Shown: in pieces, positions 24,288 to 33,041 of the stretch
How the letters are laid out: each line of letters starts with the position of its first letter
How positions within the stretch are numbered: position 1 is the stretch's first letter
Assembly: GCA_030028905.1 (NCBI GenBank)
Contig: JALDYZ010000003.1
Span: 62,001-126,000, forward strand
Source of the DNA: Ferirhizobium litorale
GTDB taxonomy: Bacteria; Pseudomonadota; Alphaproteobacteria; Rhizobiales; Rhizobiaceae
Length of the DNA: 64,000 nt
Direction of reading: 5' to 3'
Made by a program: the position numbers and the translations under genes
Notes under the pieces: generated by a model
Databases searched by the model: none
What the model was told of the DNA's origin: nothing
Seen by the model: the letters and a program-made list of their open reading frames with translations, nothing else

Positions 24288-25172
24288 TCAGCCCATGCGC
24301 TCCGATGCATAGGAACCGGGGCTCGCCGGGAAGACGATCGTACGGTTGCCGTTAAGGAAGACGCGGCGATGGATGTGGGCATGGATGGCGCGCGCCAGAA
24401 CCTGGCTTTCGACATCGCGTCCGATCGAGACATAGTCATCTGCGCTCTGCGCATGGGTGATGCGCGCGGTGTCCTGCTCGATGATCGGGCCCTCGTCGAG
24501 GTCGGCGGTGACGTAGTGCGCCGTCGCGCCGATCAGCTTCACGCCGCGCTCATAAGCCTGCTTGTAGGGGTTGGCGCCCTTGAAGCTCGGCAGGAAGGAA
24601 TGGTGGATATTGATAATGCGGCCCGACATCTTGCGGCACATGGCGTCGGACAGCACCTGCATGTAGCGCGCCAGCACGATCAGGTCGGTATCGGTCTGCT
24701 CGACGAGTTCCAGCAGGCGGGCTTCCGCCTGCGGCTTGTTCTCCTTCGTCACCTTGATGTGGTGGAAGGGAATATCGTGGTTGACCACCACCTTCTGGTA
24801 GTCGAAGTGGTTCGACACCACGCCGACGATGTCGATCGGCAGGGCGCCGATCTTCCAGCGATAGAGAAGATCGTTCAGGCAGTGACCGAAGCGCGAGACC
24901 ATCAACAGCACTTTCATCCGCGAGGCGGAATCGTGGATTTCGGCGTCCATCTCGAACTTCTCGGCGACCGGTTTCAGCCCTTCGGCAAGAGCCTGCAGCG
25001 CGACGCCCTCTTCGGAAATGAAGCTGACCCGCATGAAGAACTTGCCGGTGTCGAGGTCATCGAACTGCGAGCTGTCGACGATGTTGCAGCCCTGCCCCGC
25101 AAGATAACCGGAGATCGCGGCGACGATCCCTCTCGTCGACTTGCAGGATACCGTCAGAACATAGCTCTTCAT
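24288..25172 (-). CDS. purU: Formyltetrahydrofolate deformylase
   Basis: A 294-residue protein with an N-terminal ACT domain (about 5-80: VLTVSCKSTRGIVAAISGYL) and a formyl-transferase-fold catalytic domain. The conserved active-site blocks are HHSFLPSFKGANPY and GATAHYVTADLDEGPII. It hydrolyses 10-formyltetrahydrofolate to formate and tetrahydrofolate. Rhizobial genomes often carry several purU copies beside demethylation genes, because released C1 units enter this pool; here the betaine locus is 10 kb away, so the link is only suggestive. The start ATG is preceded by AGAGGGAAAG. Confidence 0.95.
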   Translation of the reverse strand: MKSYVLTVSCKSTRGIVAAISGYLAGQGCNIVDSSQFDDLDTGKFFMRVSFISEEGVALQALAEGLKPVAEKFEMDAEIHDSASRMKVLLMVSRFGHCLNDLLYRWKIGALPIDIVGVVSNHFDYQKVVVNHDIPFHHIKVTKENKPQAEARLLELVEQTDTDLIVLARYMQVLSDAMCRKMSGRIINIHHSFLPSFKGANPYKQAYERGVKLIGATAHYVTADLDEGPIIEQDTARITHAQSADDYVSIGRDVESQVLARAIHAHIHRRVFLNGNRTIVFPASPGSYASERMG

Positions 25173-25642
25173 CTGTCTTTCCCTCTACAATGCAGGCGAC
25201 CGTGCGCATGCCGATCTGGTTCATTTGACAAGCCGCGGGCGCCCGTTCCCGGGTCACCCGAGTCGTGAGGGAAACAAGCTCGGCAATCCCGTCTCTCCTC
25301 CTCATTCCGGCCGGCCTCCGTGCCGCACCGGACGCTTTGGTGCATAGCGCAGAGATTAGGCCAAGGCGCACACAATACCGTTCCCGTTGCGTCTTCAAAG
25401 CGTGAATTCCCGTCGTCAAACGCGACAGGCACAAAATATTCGAGCCCTGGGCCGCAGCGTTTCGTGGGCAATCTGATAACCAAGATTCCGTTCTGTTGCC
25501 GCCCGACGCTGCAATCGTGGCAGGGCAAACACCTGATACACCAGTTCTTAAAGATTGCTGACGCTGTTTCAGCCTGGGAAAGCATCAATACTGGATCCGC
25601 AGCAGGTGGCGTCGCCATACCTGTGCCGCGGGAGGGTGAAAT
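25173..25642. other. Divergent intergenic region between purU and the glycosyltransferase operon
   Basis: 470 bp with no convincing gene. Frames on both strands are rich in Arg, Cys and Pro and lack family resemblance. I looked for a glycine riboswitch in the purU leader and did not see the paired core motifs. It presumably holds both promoters. Confidence 0.5.
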
Positions 25643-26806
25643 ATGAGCGCGCTCGTTGCAGCATTAGCGGCAGAGGCACCGACCCGATCGGCCGGGCCGC
25701 TCGTGGTCCATGTGGTTCGCCAGTATGCGCCAAACCGAGGCGGGCTCGAGGACGTCGTAGCCAACATCTGCCAGCAATCGCTCAAGCGGAACTACCGCGT
25801 GCGCGTCGTTACCTGCAACACGCTCTTTGCTGATCCCGGGCGCAAACTTTCCGAGCGGGAGGCGATCGATGGCGTCGAGGTTGTTCGCATCCCGTGGCGC
25901 GGCAGTTCACGTTACCCGATAGCGCCGCAGGTCTTGCGGCACCTCGCCGATGCCGATCTGGTGCATGTCCACGCCATCGACTTCTTCTTCGATGCATTGT
26001 CGCTTGCACGGTTCGTGCACCGGAAACCGTTGATCGCCACCACCCATGGCGGGTTTTTCCATACCCGGAAGTTCCGCCGTGCCAAAGAGATCTGGTTCCG
26101 GACACTGACGCGCCTTTCCGCCGGAGGATACCGGGCGATCGTCAGTTGCAGCCAGGCGGACGCCAGGCTGTTTTCGACGATTGCGAGCGGCCGCCTCGCG
26201 CTCATCGAGAACGGCACCGATACGCACAAGTTTGCCGATGCGGCATCGATCGTCCCGCAACGCCGCATGGTGACGATCGGGCGCTTCTCCGCCAACAAGC
26301 GGCTTGACCGCCTTCTCGACGGCATGGCCGCGCTCGCTGCAAGCCAGCCGGGCTGGCATCTCGACATCGCCGGCGCACCATCCGACTTCAGTGCTGCAGA
26401 TCTGCAGCGCGAGATCGATGCGCGAAACCTGGCGGGCAACGTCGCATTGCATGTCTCGATCGACAATGCCGCAATCCGCGATCTGATCGCAAAAGCGTCA
26501 TACTTCGTCTCCGCTTCGGAATACGAGGGTTTTGGCCTCGTTGCGGTGGAAGCGATGTCGGCCGGCCTTCTGCCCGTTCTGCAGCCGAACGAGGCCTACC
26601 GCCATCTCGCCGCCAGACATCGGGCGATCACGCTCTGCGACTTCACCCGTGCCGAGGGTTTCGCGGAGACGATGTCCGAATGCTTCGAGCGCCTTTCCTC
26701 GGGTCAGCTTCCCGCACGCCGGACGATCGTCGACCAAGCCAAGGACTATTCCTGGGACACGGTGGCCGACAAGTACTTCGAAATCTACGAGCGGGTGCTC
26801 GGATGA
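25643..26806 (+). CDS. Glycosyltransferase family 4
   Basis: A 387-residue GT-B-fold glycosyltransferase. The N-terminal domain has HVVRQYAPNRGGLEDVVANI and the C-terminal domain has TIGRFSANKRLDRLLDGM, with the EX7E retaining motif in EYEGFGLVAVEAMSAG. GGGAGG lies 7 bp before the ATG. The stop overlaps the next glycosyltransferase by 4 bp (ATGA). It probably adds a sugar to a lipid-linked precursor at the cytoplasmic face of the inner membrane, given the flippase gene that follows in the locus. Donor and acceptor are unknown. Confidence 0.92.
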   Translation: MSALVAALAAEAPTRSAGPLVVHVVRQYAPNRGGLEDVVANICQQSLKRNYRVRVVTCNTLFADPGRKLSEREAIDGVEVVRIPWRGSSRYPIAPQVLRHLADADLVHVHAIDFFFDALSLARFVHRKPLIATTHGGFFHTRKFRRAKEIWFRTLTRLSAGGYRAIVSCSQADARLFSTIASGRLALIENGTDTHKFADAASIVPQRRMVTIGRFSANKRLDRLLDGMAALAASQPGWHLDIAGAPSDFSAADLQREIDARNLAGNVALHVSIDNAAIRDLIAKASYFVSASEYEGFGLVAVEAMSAGLLPVLQPNEAYRHLAARHRAITLCDFTRAEGFAETMSECFERLSSGQLPARRTIVDQAKDYSWDTVADKYFEIYERVLG

Positions 26807-27717
26807 CCGATGGCCAGATGCATGACGTCATAGTAGCCGATGCGGACAGAAACAACGCAAACGTTGCAGCGATCTCGCTTGTCATCAGCACGCTCGGCAG
26901 GACCGACAAGCTCGCCCGGCTCCTAGCCTCGCTTCAGGCGCAGACATTCAGGAACTACGAAATCATCGTCGTCGATCAGAACCCCAAGGGTTACCTTGAA
27001 GACGTGCTCGCACCCTATCGCGACGACCAGCGCCTGAGGCACCTCAGATCCCCGAAAGGGGTCTCGCACGGCCGCAACGTCGGCATCGCCAATGCGGAGG
27101 CGGCGATCATCGGCTTTCCGGACGACGATTGCTGGTATGCCCCGGACGTTCTCGAAAAGATGGTGTCTCTGTTCGCCCGCAATCCCGAAACCGGCATCGT
27201 GATCGGGCGAACCGTCGATGAAGCGGGCATGAACTCGATCGTGCCTGCCCTATCCCGGGACTGCAGGATCGGCAAGCGTGACGTACTTTATGTTGGCAAC
27301 GCCAATGCCCTGTTCTTTCGTCGCGAGGCGCTTGCGTCCATCGGTCCCTACGATGAGAAACTCGGCCCCGGTCCGGCAACGATTTTCCAGAGCGCGGAAG
27401 ATCTCGACATCGTCGCCCGCGCCCTCGCCCTGAACTTGCGGGTCGATTTCTTCACGTCGCTCACCATCTTCCACGAGCAGGTCGACACGGGTGCCGGCGA
27501 CACCTATCTGAAGCGCATCCGCACTTATTCTCTTGGCACCGGCGCCTTCTTCCGCAAGAACGGCTACAGCCCGTTGACGGTAGCCGCCCTGCTGCTCAGG
27601 ACGCTCGCCGGAATTCCCCTGAGATTGGTCCGCGGGCAGCCGCTGGAACTGCGTCCCAAGCTGGCTTACGCCTACAATATCGCCGCCGGCTACCTGCTTT
27701 GGCCGGGCTCCCGCTAG
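26803..27717 (+). CDS. Glycosyltransferase family 2
   Basis: A 304-residue GT-A-fold enzyme. SLVISTLGRTDKLARLLASL starts the nucleotide-binding fold, VVDQNPKG follows, and the metal-binding motif is FPDDDCWY. The last 60 residues contain a hydrophobic, membrane-associating stretch (LTVAALLLRTLAGIPLRLV). The frame runs upstream through the GT4 gene; the ATG at 26803 overlapping the GT4 stop is chosen. The protein is clearly paralogous to the oppositely oriented gene at 27728-28585 (same VDQNP, FPDDDCWY and GRT blocks). Confidence 0.9.
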   Translation: MTDGQMHDVIVADADRNNANVAAISLVISTLGRTDKLARLLASLQAQTFRNYEIIVVDQNPKGYLEDVLAPYRDDQRLRHLRSPKGVSHGRNVGIANAEAAIIGFPDDDCWYAPDVLEKMVSLFARNPETGIVIGRTVDEAGMNSIVPALSRDCRIGKRDVLYVGNANALFFRREALASIGPYDEKLGPGPATIFQSAEDLDIVARALALNLRVDFFTSLTIFHEQVDTGAGDTYLKRIRTYSLGTGAFFRKNGYSPLTVAALLLRTLAGIPLRLVRGQPLELRPKLAYAYNIAAGYLLWPGSR

Positions 27718-27727
27718 CGGCCCGCTT

Positions 27728-28585
27728 TCAGCCCTGCTCGGCCTGCCTGCCCCAGGACCGGTATCCTTCCAGGATGCCGAGGGTCCAGGCCCACTTGTAG
27801 CGGGCCTTCAATCCATCCCGGCGCAGGAACGCGACCAGCATTCCACCGAAGGGGCGCAGAAGTCGGTAGCCCGTATAGGCCGCGCCGAAGCCGTGCTTGT
27901 TGAGGAGTGCGCCAAATCCACGTCCGTATTTGCGGGCACGCTCGATCTGCGCATCCGTGATTGCACTATCGACCTGGTCGTGATGAACAATGATTTCCGG
28001 GAAGAACATCAACTGCTGCCCCAAATCCATCGCCCGCAGTAGAAGGTCGGCCTCCTCGCCGCTCTGGAATATGGTTTCGGCACCCACCCCCAGCCGCTCG
28101 TCGAAGCCGCCGATGGCGCGCAACGACTCTGCGCGCAGGAAGGTGCCGTTCGAATTGCCGCACAGCAGATAATTCGCGCGCGCGATCGTCACCGGTGCCT
28201 CTCCCGTTGGGCTGACCGACACTATCCCATCCGCATCGAGCGTACGCCCCGTCACGCCCGAAAGCTGCGGATGTCCGGCGAAGAGCTTTCTCACCGTTTC
28301 CAGCGTATCAGGGCGGTACCAGCAGTCGTCGTCTGGGAAGGCGACAAAAGCACCCTTCGCCTCCGCCATGCCGCGGTTGCGCGCCCGCGAAAGCCCCTTC
28401 GCGGAGCGGATATGGCGGATTGTATAGTCATTCGCGAAACGTGCGACGACAGGAACAAGACGGTCATCCGGGTTCTGGTCGACGAGGATCACCTCGAACT
28501 CGCGACACGTCTGCCTTGTCAGCGAACCGAATAGCCGCTCGAGCTGGTCGAACCGGTTCACCGAGCAAACAATCAATGAAAACAA
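27728..28585 (-). CDS. Glycosyltransferase family 2 (paralogue of the preceding gene)
   Basis: A 285-residue GT-A enzyme opening MFSLIVCSVNRFDQLERLFGSL, with VDQNPDD, the metal motif FPDDDCWYRPD and a late FHH-like HHDQVDSAI segment parallel to FHEQVDTGA in the neighbour. It is tail-to-tail with that gene with only 10 bp between the stops, which looks like an inverted local duplication followed by divergence. It probably adds another residue of the same polymer. It is transcribed alone on the minus strand, away from the flippase. Confidence 0.9.
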   Translation of the reverse strand: MFSLIVCSVNRFDQLERLFGSLTRQTCREFEVILVDQNPDDRLVPVVARFANDYTIRHIRSAKGLSRARNRGMAEAKGAFVAFPDDDCWYRPDTLETVRKLFAGHPQLSGVTGRTLDADGIVSVSPTGEAPVTIARANYLLCGNSNGTFLRAESLRAIGGFDERLGVGAETIFQSGEEADLLLRAMDLGQQLMFFPEIIVHHDQVDSAITDAQIERARKYGRGFGALLNKHGFGAAYTGYRLLRPFGGMLVAFLRRDGLKARYKWAWTLGILEGYRSWGRQAEQG

Positions 28586-28753
28586 CAGCGTCTCCGGCGG
28601 TCAGGCGGCGCATCTCAATACAACGAGGCCCGTGCAATACAAGAACGATCAACCGAGAGGATATGCCCCAAATGTTAAACTATGTGAAATAGAAACATGG
28701 CACCCCTTGAGAGACATTTCCACATTGCAAGGCCAGCCGGATAGCCCGATTTC

Positions 28754-30265
28754 ATGACGAAGAGCATAGTTGCAAACTCGATCTCGAATGCATTCGCAGG
28801 CATGGCCTTGCTCGTTTCCGGCTTTCTGTCATCGATCGTCGTCGCACGCCTGCTCGGACCGGAATCCAGTGGCGTCATCGCATTTTCGCTCTGGATCGCC
28901 ACGACCGGTGCGCTTCTTTGTGAACTTGGCACCGGCATCACCCTCCAGCGTATCCTCCCGCAATTGAAGGTCCGCGGCTACAGCGATGCGGAAAGACGCG
29001 GTTTTGCCGCTTATCTCGCGCCGCCGATGATGCTGGCGACCATCATCGCAATCGCGATCTATGGCGCCTCGGCTTGGGAGGCGGAGGAGATGAACTGGCT
29101 GGAGACGGCACCCTCCGTCGCCGTTCTGACCGGCGTACTCCTCTTCGTTCAATCGATCGGCTCTTACGCCAAGAGCTACCTCATCGGCGAACAACGGCTC
29201 CCCGACTTCCTGCGACTCACCGTCGTCGCCTCGCTGTTGCAATTGGTCGTGGTGGCGGCCGGAGCCGCTATGATTGGCGTGGAAGGCGCATTGGTCGGTT
29301 ACATTGCCGCACAGCTCGTACTTTTCGCATTCGCCACGACCGTTGTCACCGCAAGGCGAAACGCATGCGGCATCGGCTCGCGCTATCTTGTATCCACCTC
29401 GCTTATCCTGTTCTTCGAGTACCTGCTGACATCGGTCTTCCTGAACCGGCCGGAACTCCTGTTCCTGCAACAGTTCCACGACGTCGAGTCCGTGGGCTTC
29501 TACGCCGTCGGCCTTTCGCTGGCCAATCTGGCGCTGCAGCTTCCTCTGCAGTTGACCGGCAGCCTGCTGCCCTACTATGCCGAAAAACGCGAGCTGGCGA
29601 ACGGTCACATGCCGCACGAGGTGTTCGAGGGCGTCGTGCGCAGCCTCGCCTATCTGACACTGCCCATGTGCTTCGGCCTGGCGGCCATCGCAACACCGCT
29701 CGTCACGATCGTCTACGGCGAAGCCTTCGGCCCGACCGGATCGATCGTCGCCATCCTCGCGCTGCTCTCGCCGGCCAGCGTCTTTTTGCAACTGTGCACC
29801 CAGTTGCTGTTTTCGATGGACAGGGCGCGCGCGCGCCTGGTGATTGCATCGATCGGCGCGGTCGCGATGGTCGGAGGTTGCCTTGCCGTCATTCCCTACT
29901 GGGGCGGTGCGGGTGCTGCGGCGGTGCGTGGCGGCGTATTCATGCTGATGTGCATCCTCATGGTGCGAGCCCTGAAGTTCGACAGATCCCCGAAGTCAAT
30001 GTATCTCGCCATCGGTCGTATCGCATCGGCTGCCGCTGTATGCGGTGGAGTTGCCTACGGTATCGCTGAGGTCGTGCCGGGGATGGCAGGGCTTCTGCTC
30101 GCGATTGGCGGAGGCGCCCTCGCCTATCTCGTTGCCCTGCGCCTGTTCGGAGCCGTCGCCAGCCAGGATGTCGTCGTCATTCGCCAGATCATCGAGCGTT
30201 TTCCGACAGGGCCACGGCGGCTGTCTGCCCCGATCATCGACCTGGTGGCGCCCGTTCGCACCTGA
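28754..30265 (+). CDS. Lipid-linked oligosaccharide flippase (Wzx/MATE-like)
   Basis: A 503-residue polytopic membrane protein of the polysaccharide biosynthesis/MOP superfamily with about 12-14 hydrophobic helices throughout, starting MTKSIVANSISNAFAGMALLVSGFLSS. Family features include the early loop VVARLLGPESSGVIAFSLW and the repeated arrangement of two six-helix halves. It should translocate the lipid-linked glycan made by the neighbouring glycosyltransferases to the periplasm. The ribosome binding site is weak. No Wzy polymerase or chain-length regulator is in the window, so either the polymerase is encoded elsewhere or the product is a short glycan. Confidence 0.9.
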   Translation: MTKSIVANSISNAFAGMALLVSGFLSSIVVARLLGPESSGVIAFSLWIATTGALLCELGTGITLQRILPQLKVRGYSDAERRGFAAYLAPPMMLATIIAIAIYGASAWEAEEMNWLETAPSVAVLTGVLLFVQSIGSYAKSYLIGEQRLPDFLRLTVVASLLQLVVVAAGAAMIGVEGALVGYIAAQLVLFAFATTVVTARRNACGIGSRYLVSTSLILFFEYLLTSVFLNRPELLFLQQFHDVESVGFYAVGLSLANLALQLPLQLTGSLLPYYAEKRELANGHMPHEVFEGVVRSLAYLTLPMCFGLAAIATPLVTIVYGEAFGPTGSIVAILALLSPASVFLQLCTQLLFSMDRARARLVIASIGAVAMVGGCLAVIPYWGGAGAAAVRGGVFMLMCILMVRALKFDRSPKSMYLAIGRIASAAAVCGGVAYGIAEVVPGMAGLLLAIGGGALAYLVALRLFGAVASQDVVVIRQIIERFPTGPRRLSAPIIDLVAPVRT

Positions 30266-30304
30266 CCCTTCACCCGAACAGAGAAAACAAAAAATCCAGA
30301 TACC

Positions 30305-32155
30305 ATGACGAAGAACAACGATAGGGCGCCGGCCCCTTCTACGATCAAAGCGGTGCAAAAGGCAGCGGCCTTGCCGGTGACGTTTGCTGGCACGGCGGGG
30401 CTGTTTTCCCCCGCTCAGGGCTCCTCCTGCAATCTCGCCGTGCTCTTTCTCAACCCCTGGGGGCTCGAGGAGATGTGCACCCGCAAGTTCTGGCGCGCGC
30501 TTGCCGAGAGCTTCGGCGACGCCGGCATAGCAAGCCTGCGCTTCGACTACCCTTCGACGGCAAATGCCCTCGATCTCGCTGCCCCCCCGGTCGGACTCGA
30601 TGCGTGGAAAACCTCCATAGAAACTGCAATCGAGACGCTGAAGCGCCATTCCGGAGCAAGCCGCGTCGTCGTGCTCGGGCATGGACTTGGCGCTACATTG
30701 GCCACAACCATGGTTCTCCCACGGCAGGATATCGAAGCGATCGCCTTGCTGGCGCCGGTCATTCGGGGGCGTGCCTATCTTCGGGAGCTGATGCTCTGGT
30801 CAAAGGTCGTCGACGACGAACTGGGGGTCAGCGAGACGGCGCGCAATACCAGTCCTGGTGCCATTGCCGGACTGAGCATGCCTCCGGCCATCGCCGAAGA
30901 CGTCCGAAAACTCGACATCTCAGGCGCCGAACTGAAAGAGGGGCAACCGGTCTTCATTGCAGTGCGCCCTGCCCGCGACGCCGATGGCCGGTTCGCCGAT
31001 CACCTCGCCGCGATCGGTTGCGATGTCACCCGGACCGATTTCCATGGCTATGATGCATTCGTCTCCAATCCGCTGACGCAAAAGCTGCCGGATGAAATTG
31101 GCCACCGGTTGCTGGACTGGCTCCGTGCGTTGCCGGCCTTCCGCGACAAGCCTGCCATGCCGGCGGTCCCCATTCCAGTGGCGCAGCCGTTGCGCGGCGC
31201 GGCTTTCGAAGAAACTCCGGTTCGTTTTGGCGACGACGGCCGACTCCATGGCACGATCTGCCGCCCGCTGGGGCAAATGTCGCGAGCAACCGCCGTCATC
31301 CTCAGCACCGCCTATGATCATCAGGCCGGCTGGGGTCGCAGCACGGTCGATCTCTGCCGCTATCTTGCGTCAATCGGCATCTCATCCCTTCGCTTCGACA
31401 GCGCCGGCGTAGGCGACAGCCCTCCGGTCCCCGGCCGCCGCCCCCAAATCCTGTACGACGATCCGCAGGTCGGTGACGTTGCCGCGGCCGGCGATTTTCT
31501 CGATAGCCTCGGCTTTTCGGAACCGGCGCTGGTCGTCGGCCGGTGCAGTGGCGCCTATCTCGCCTTCACCTGCGCCGTCAGCGACCCGCGCTGGAAAGCT
31601 TGTATCTCCATCAACCCCTACCTTTTCCGATGGGAAAGGGAACCTACCGAGGAAATGTTGCGGGCCACGCCCCGACCGCTCGGCGACTATGCCGGAAAGG
31701 CGGTCCGAATTGAGACGTTCCGCCGATTGCTGGCCGGCGAGGTCGACGTCCGCCATGCTCTGCCCAACATCATGAAGGGTATAGCCCGCAGGGTCGCGAA
31801 GGCGCTCGCGCCTGCTCTGGGACCACTCCTGCCGCAAGAACGCTGGAACCGCGCGGTAAAAGCCGACTTTCGCAAACTCAGCGAACGGAACGTCGCCTTC
31901 GCTCTCGTCTATAGCGAACGGGATCAGGGTCTCGACAACTTCCGTTTCCACTTTGGGCAGGACGGCGCGAAACTCCGGGCCTTTCCCAATGTCCGCCTCG
32001 AAATCCTTCAAGGTGCGGACCACAACCTCACTCCCCGCACCGCACGCGAACGCATGCACGAGATCGTTGCCGAATGCGCATTGTCGATCGCAGGTTGCCC
32101 ACCGGCGACTAAATCGCCGTCAAACGGCAATCCCCTGTCTCGCGCAATTAGTTGA
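30305..32155 (+). CDS. Double alpha/beta-hydrolase fusion, exosortase-A-associated-hydrolase-like
   Basis: A 616-residue protein with two alpha/beta-hydrolase domains, about 25-280 and 300-590, without signal peptide. The first nucleophile elbow reads GHGLG, with Gly127 where Ser is expected. The second reads GRCSG, putting Cys414 at the nucleophile position; a late ADHNLT block supplies a candidate histidine. Exosortase-A loci of other bacteria carry two separate hydrolase genes of this type with Cys-containing elbows, so this looks like their fusion. It follows the flippase gene by 39 bp and probably belongs to that transcript. One domain is probably structural and the other a Cys hydrolase or acyltransferase (inference). 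Confidence 0.75.
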   Translation: MTKNNDRAPAPSTIKAVQKAAALPVTFAGTAGLFSPAQGSSCNLAVLFLNPWGLEEMCTRKFWRALAESFGDAGIASLRFDYPSTANALDLAAPPVGLDAWKTSIETAIETLKRHSGASRVVVLGHGLGATLATTMVLPRQDIEAIALLAPVIRGRAYLRELMLWSKVVDDELGVSETARNTSPGAIAGLSMPPAIAEDVRKLDISGAELKEGQPVFIAVRPARDADGRFADHLAAIGCDVTRTDFHGYDAFVSNPLTQKLPDEIGHRLLDWLRALPAFRDKPAMPAVPIPVAQPLRGAAFEETPVRFGDDGRLHGTICRPLGQMSRATAVILSTAYDHQAGWGRSTVDLCRYLASIGISSLRFDSAGVGDSPPVPGRRPQILYDDPQVGDVAAAGDFLDSLGFSEPALVVGRCSGAYLAFTCAVSDPRWKACISINPYLFRWEREPTEEMLRATPRPLGDYAGKAVRIETFRRLLAGEVDVRHALPNIMKGIARRVAKALAPALGPLLPQERWNRAVKADFRKLSERNVAFALVYSERDQGLDNFRFHFGQDGAKLRAFPNVRLEILQGADHNLTPRTARERMHEIVAECALSIAGCPPATKSPSNGNPLSRAIS

Positions 32156-32477
32156 GGGTTTTACGATTGATTTGACGTCGCAGCGGCCCTCGGCCGCCGG
32201 CGAGTTACTGGACGCGCGTCTTCTTCGAGCGTCGGCGCTGCCGACCCGGAAGGTATCTGCGAATCATCCACAATCCGGCCGGCGGCCCGACAAGCCATTG
32301 GGAGGCTATCAAATATTAGCGGGGGTGCAGGCAAAACGTCCCCCCTTATTCACAGGGGAACAACCAAAAAAGGACGAGCGTCCGCCGCAATTCACACCCC
32401 TAAGTTCTCGGTGCCCATAGCGCAGCATCGGCGAAAAGTGTAAAAAGCAGCTTCGGCGATACGCAGGGGAGTGCAAA
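32156..32477. other. Intergenic region upstream of the SUOX-like/sensor kinase unit
   Basis: 322 bp without a supported gene. It contains a small hairpin CCCCT-N7-AGGGG (32342-32358). It presumably holds the promoter of the three-gene signalling unit that starts at 32478. Confidence 0.45.
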
Positions 32478-33041
32478 TTGAGCCGGTGTATTGATTCGAG
32501 TCGATCTCGATATTCTTCAAGTATAATCGGTGCGTATATTCTCGCCGCGATCCTGGCATTTGTGCTTCCGACGGGCGGTGGCTCAGCGCAAACCTCGGAA
32601 ATAGCCCCGCCCAAGGGCTTGGTCGTGCTTGAAGTCAAGGGCAAGCTGAAGATCAGCAATCGCGGGCCATCCGCCATGTTCGACCTCGCGATGCTGGAAG
32701 GTCTGGGCCTGAAGGTGGTAAAGACGTCGACTGTGTGGACCGATGGCGGCCCCCATCTCTTCGAAGGCGTTCTGGCCCGCGACGTGCTTGCCGCTGTCGG
32801 CGCACAGGACGCCCATACGGTGATCGTGCGAGCCCTCAATGACTACGCGATCGAAATACCGGTTTCCGACTTTTACGACCATGACGTCATTCTGGCGATG
32901 CGGATGGATGGGCGCCAGTTGACTGCTCGCGACAAGGGGCCGCTCTGGATCGTCTACCCTCGCGACGACCATCCGGAACTGCAGGACGAGCGCGTCGACC
33001 AGCGGTGGGTCTGGCAGGTGAAGGAACTGGAGGTCGATTGA
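32478..33041 (+). CDS. Secreted SUOX-fold (oxidoreductase molybdopterin-binding-like) protein
   Basis: A 187-residue protein with an N-terminal signal sequence (hydrophobic stretch about 16-35, then GGGSAQT) and the fold of the molybdopterin-binding domain of sulfite-oxidase relatives: EGVLARDVLAAVGAQDAHTVIVRALNDYAIEIPVSDF followed by MDGRQLTARDKGPLWIVYPRD. It is short and lacks the usual cofactor-coordinating cysteine, so it is probably not an enzyme. TTG start with GGGGAG 7 bp upstream. Its stop overlaps the sensor kinase start (TTGA), suggesting it is the periplasmic partner or ligand sensor of that kinase. Confidence 0.75.
   Translation: MSRCIDSSRSRYSSSIIGAYILAAILAFVLPTGGGSAQTSEIAPPKGLVVLEVKGKLKISNRGPSAMFDLAMLEGLGLKVVKTSTVWTDGGPHLFEGVLARDVLAAVGAQDAHTVIVRALNDYAIEIPVSDFYDHDVILAMRMDGRQLTARDKGPLWIVYPRDDHPELQDERVDQRWVWQVKELEVD

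Noticed and set aside
25173-25642. Possible glycine riboswitch in the purU leader
   Set aside because: The core paired motifs of the glycine aptamer are not present; only scattered GGAGAGA-like bases were seen.
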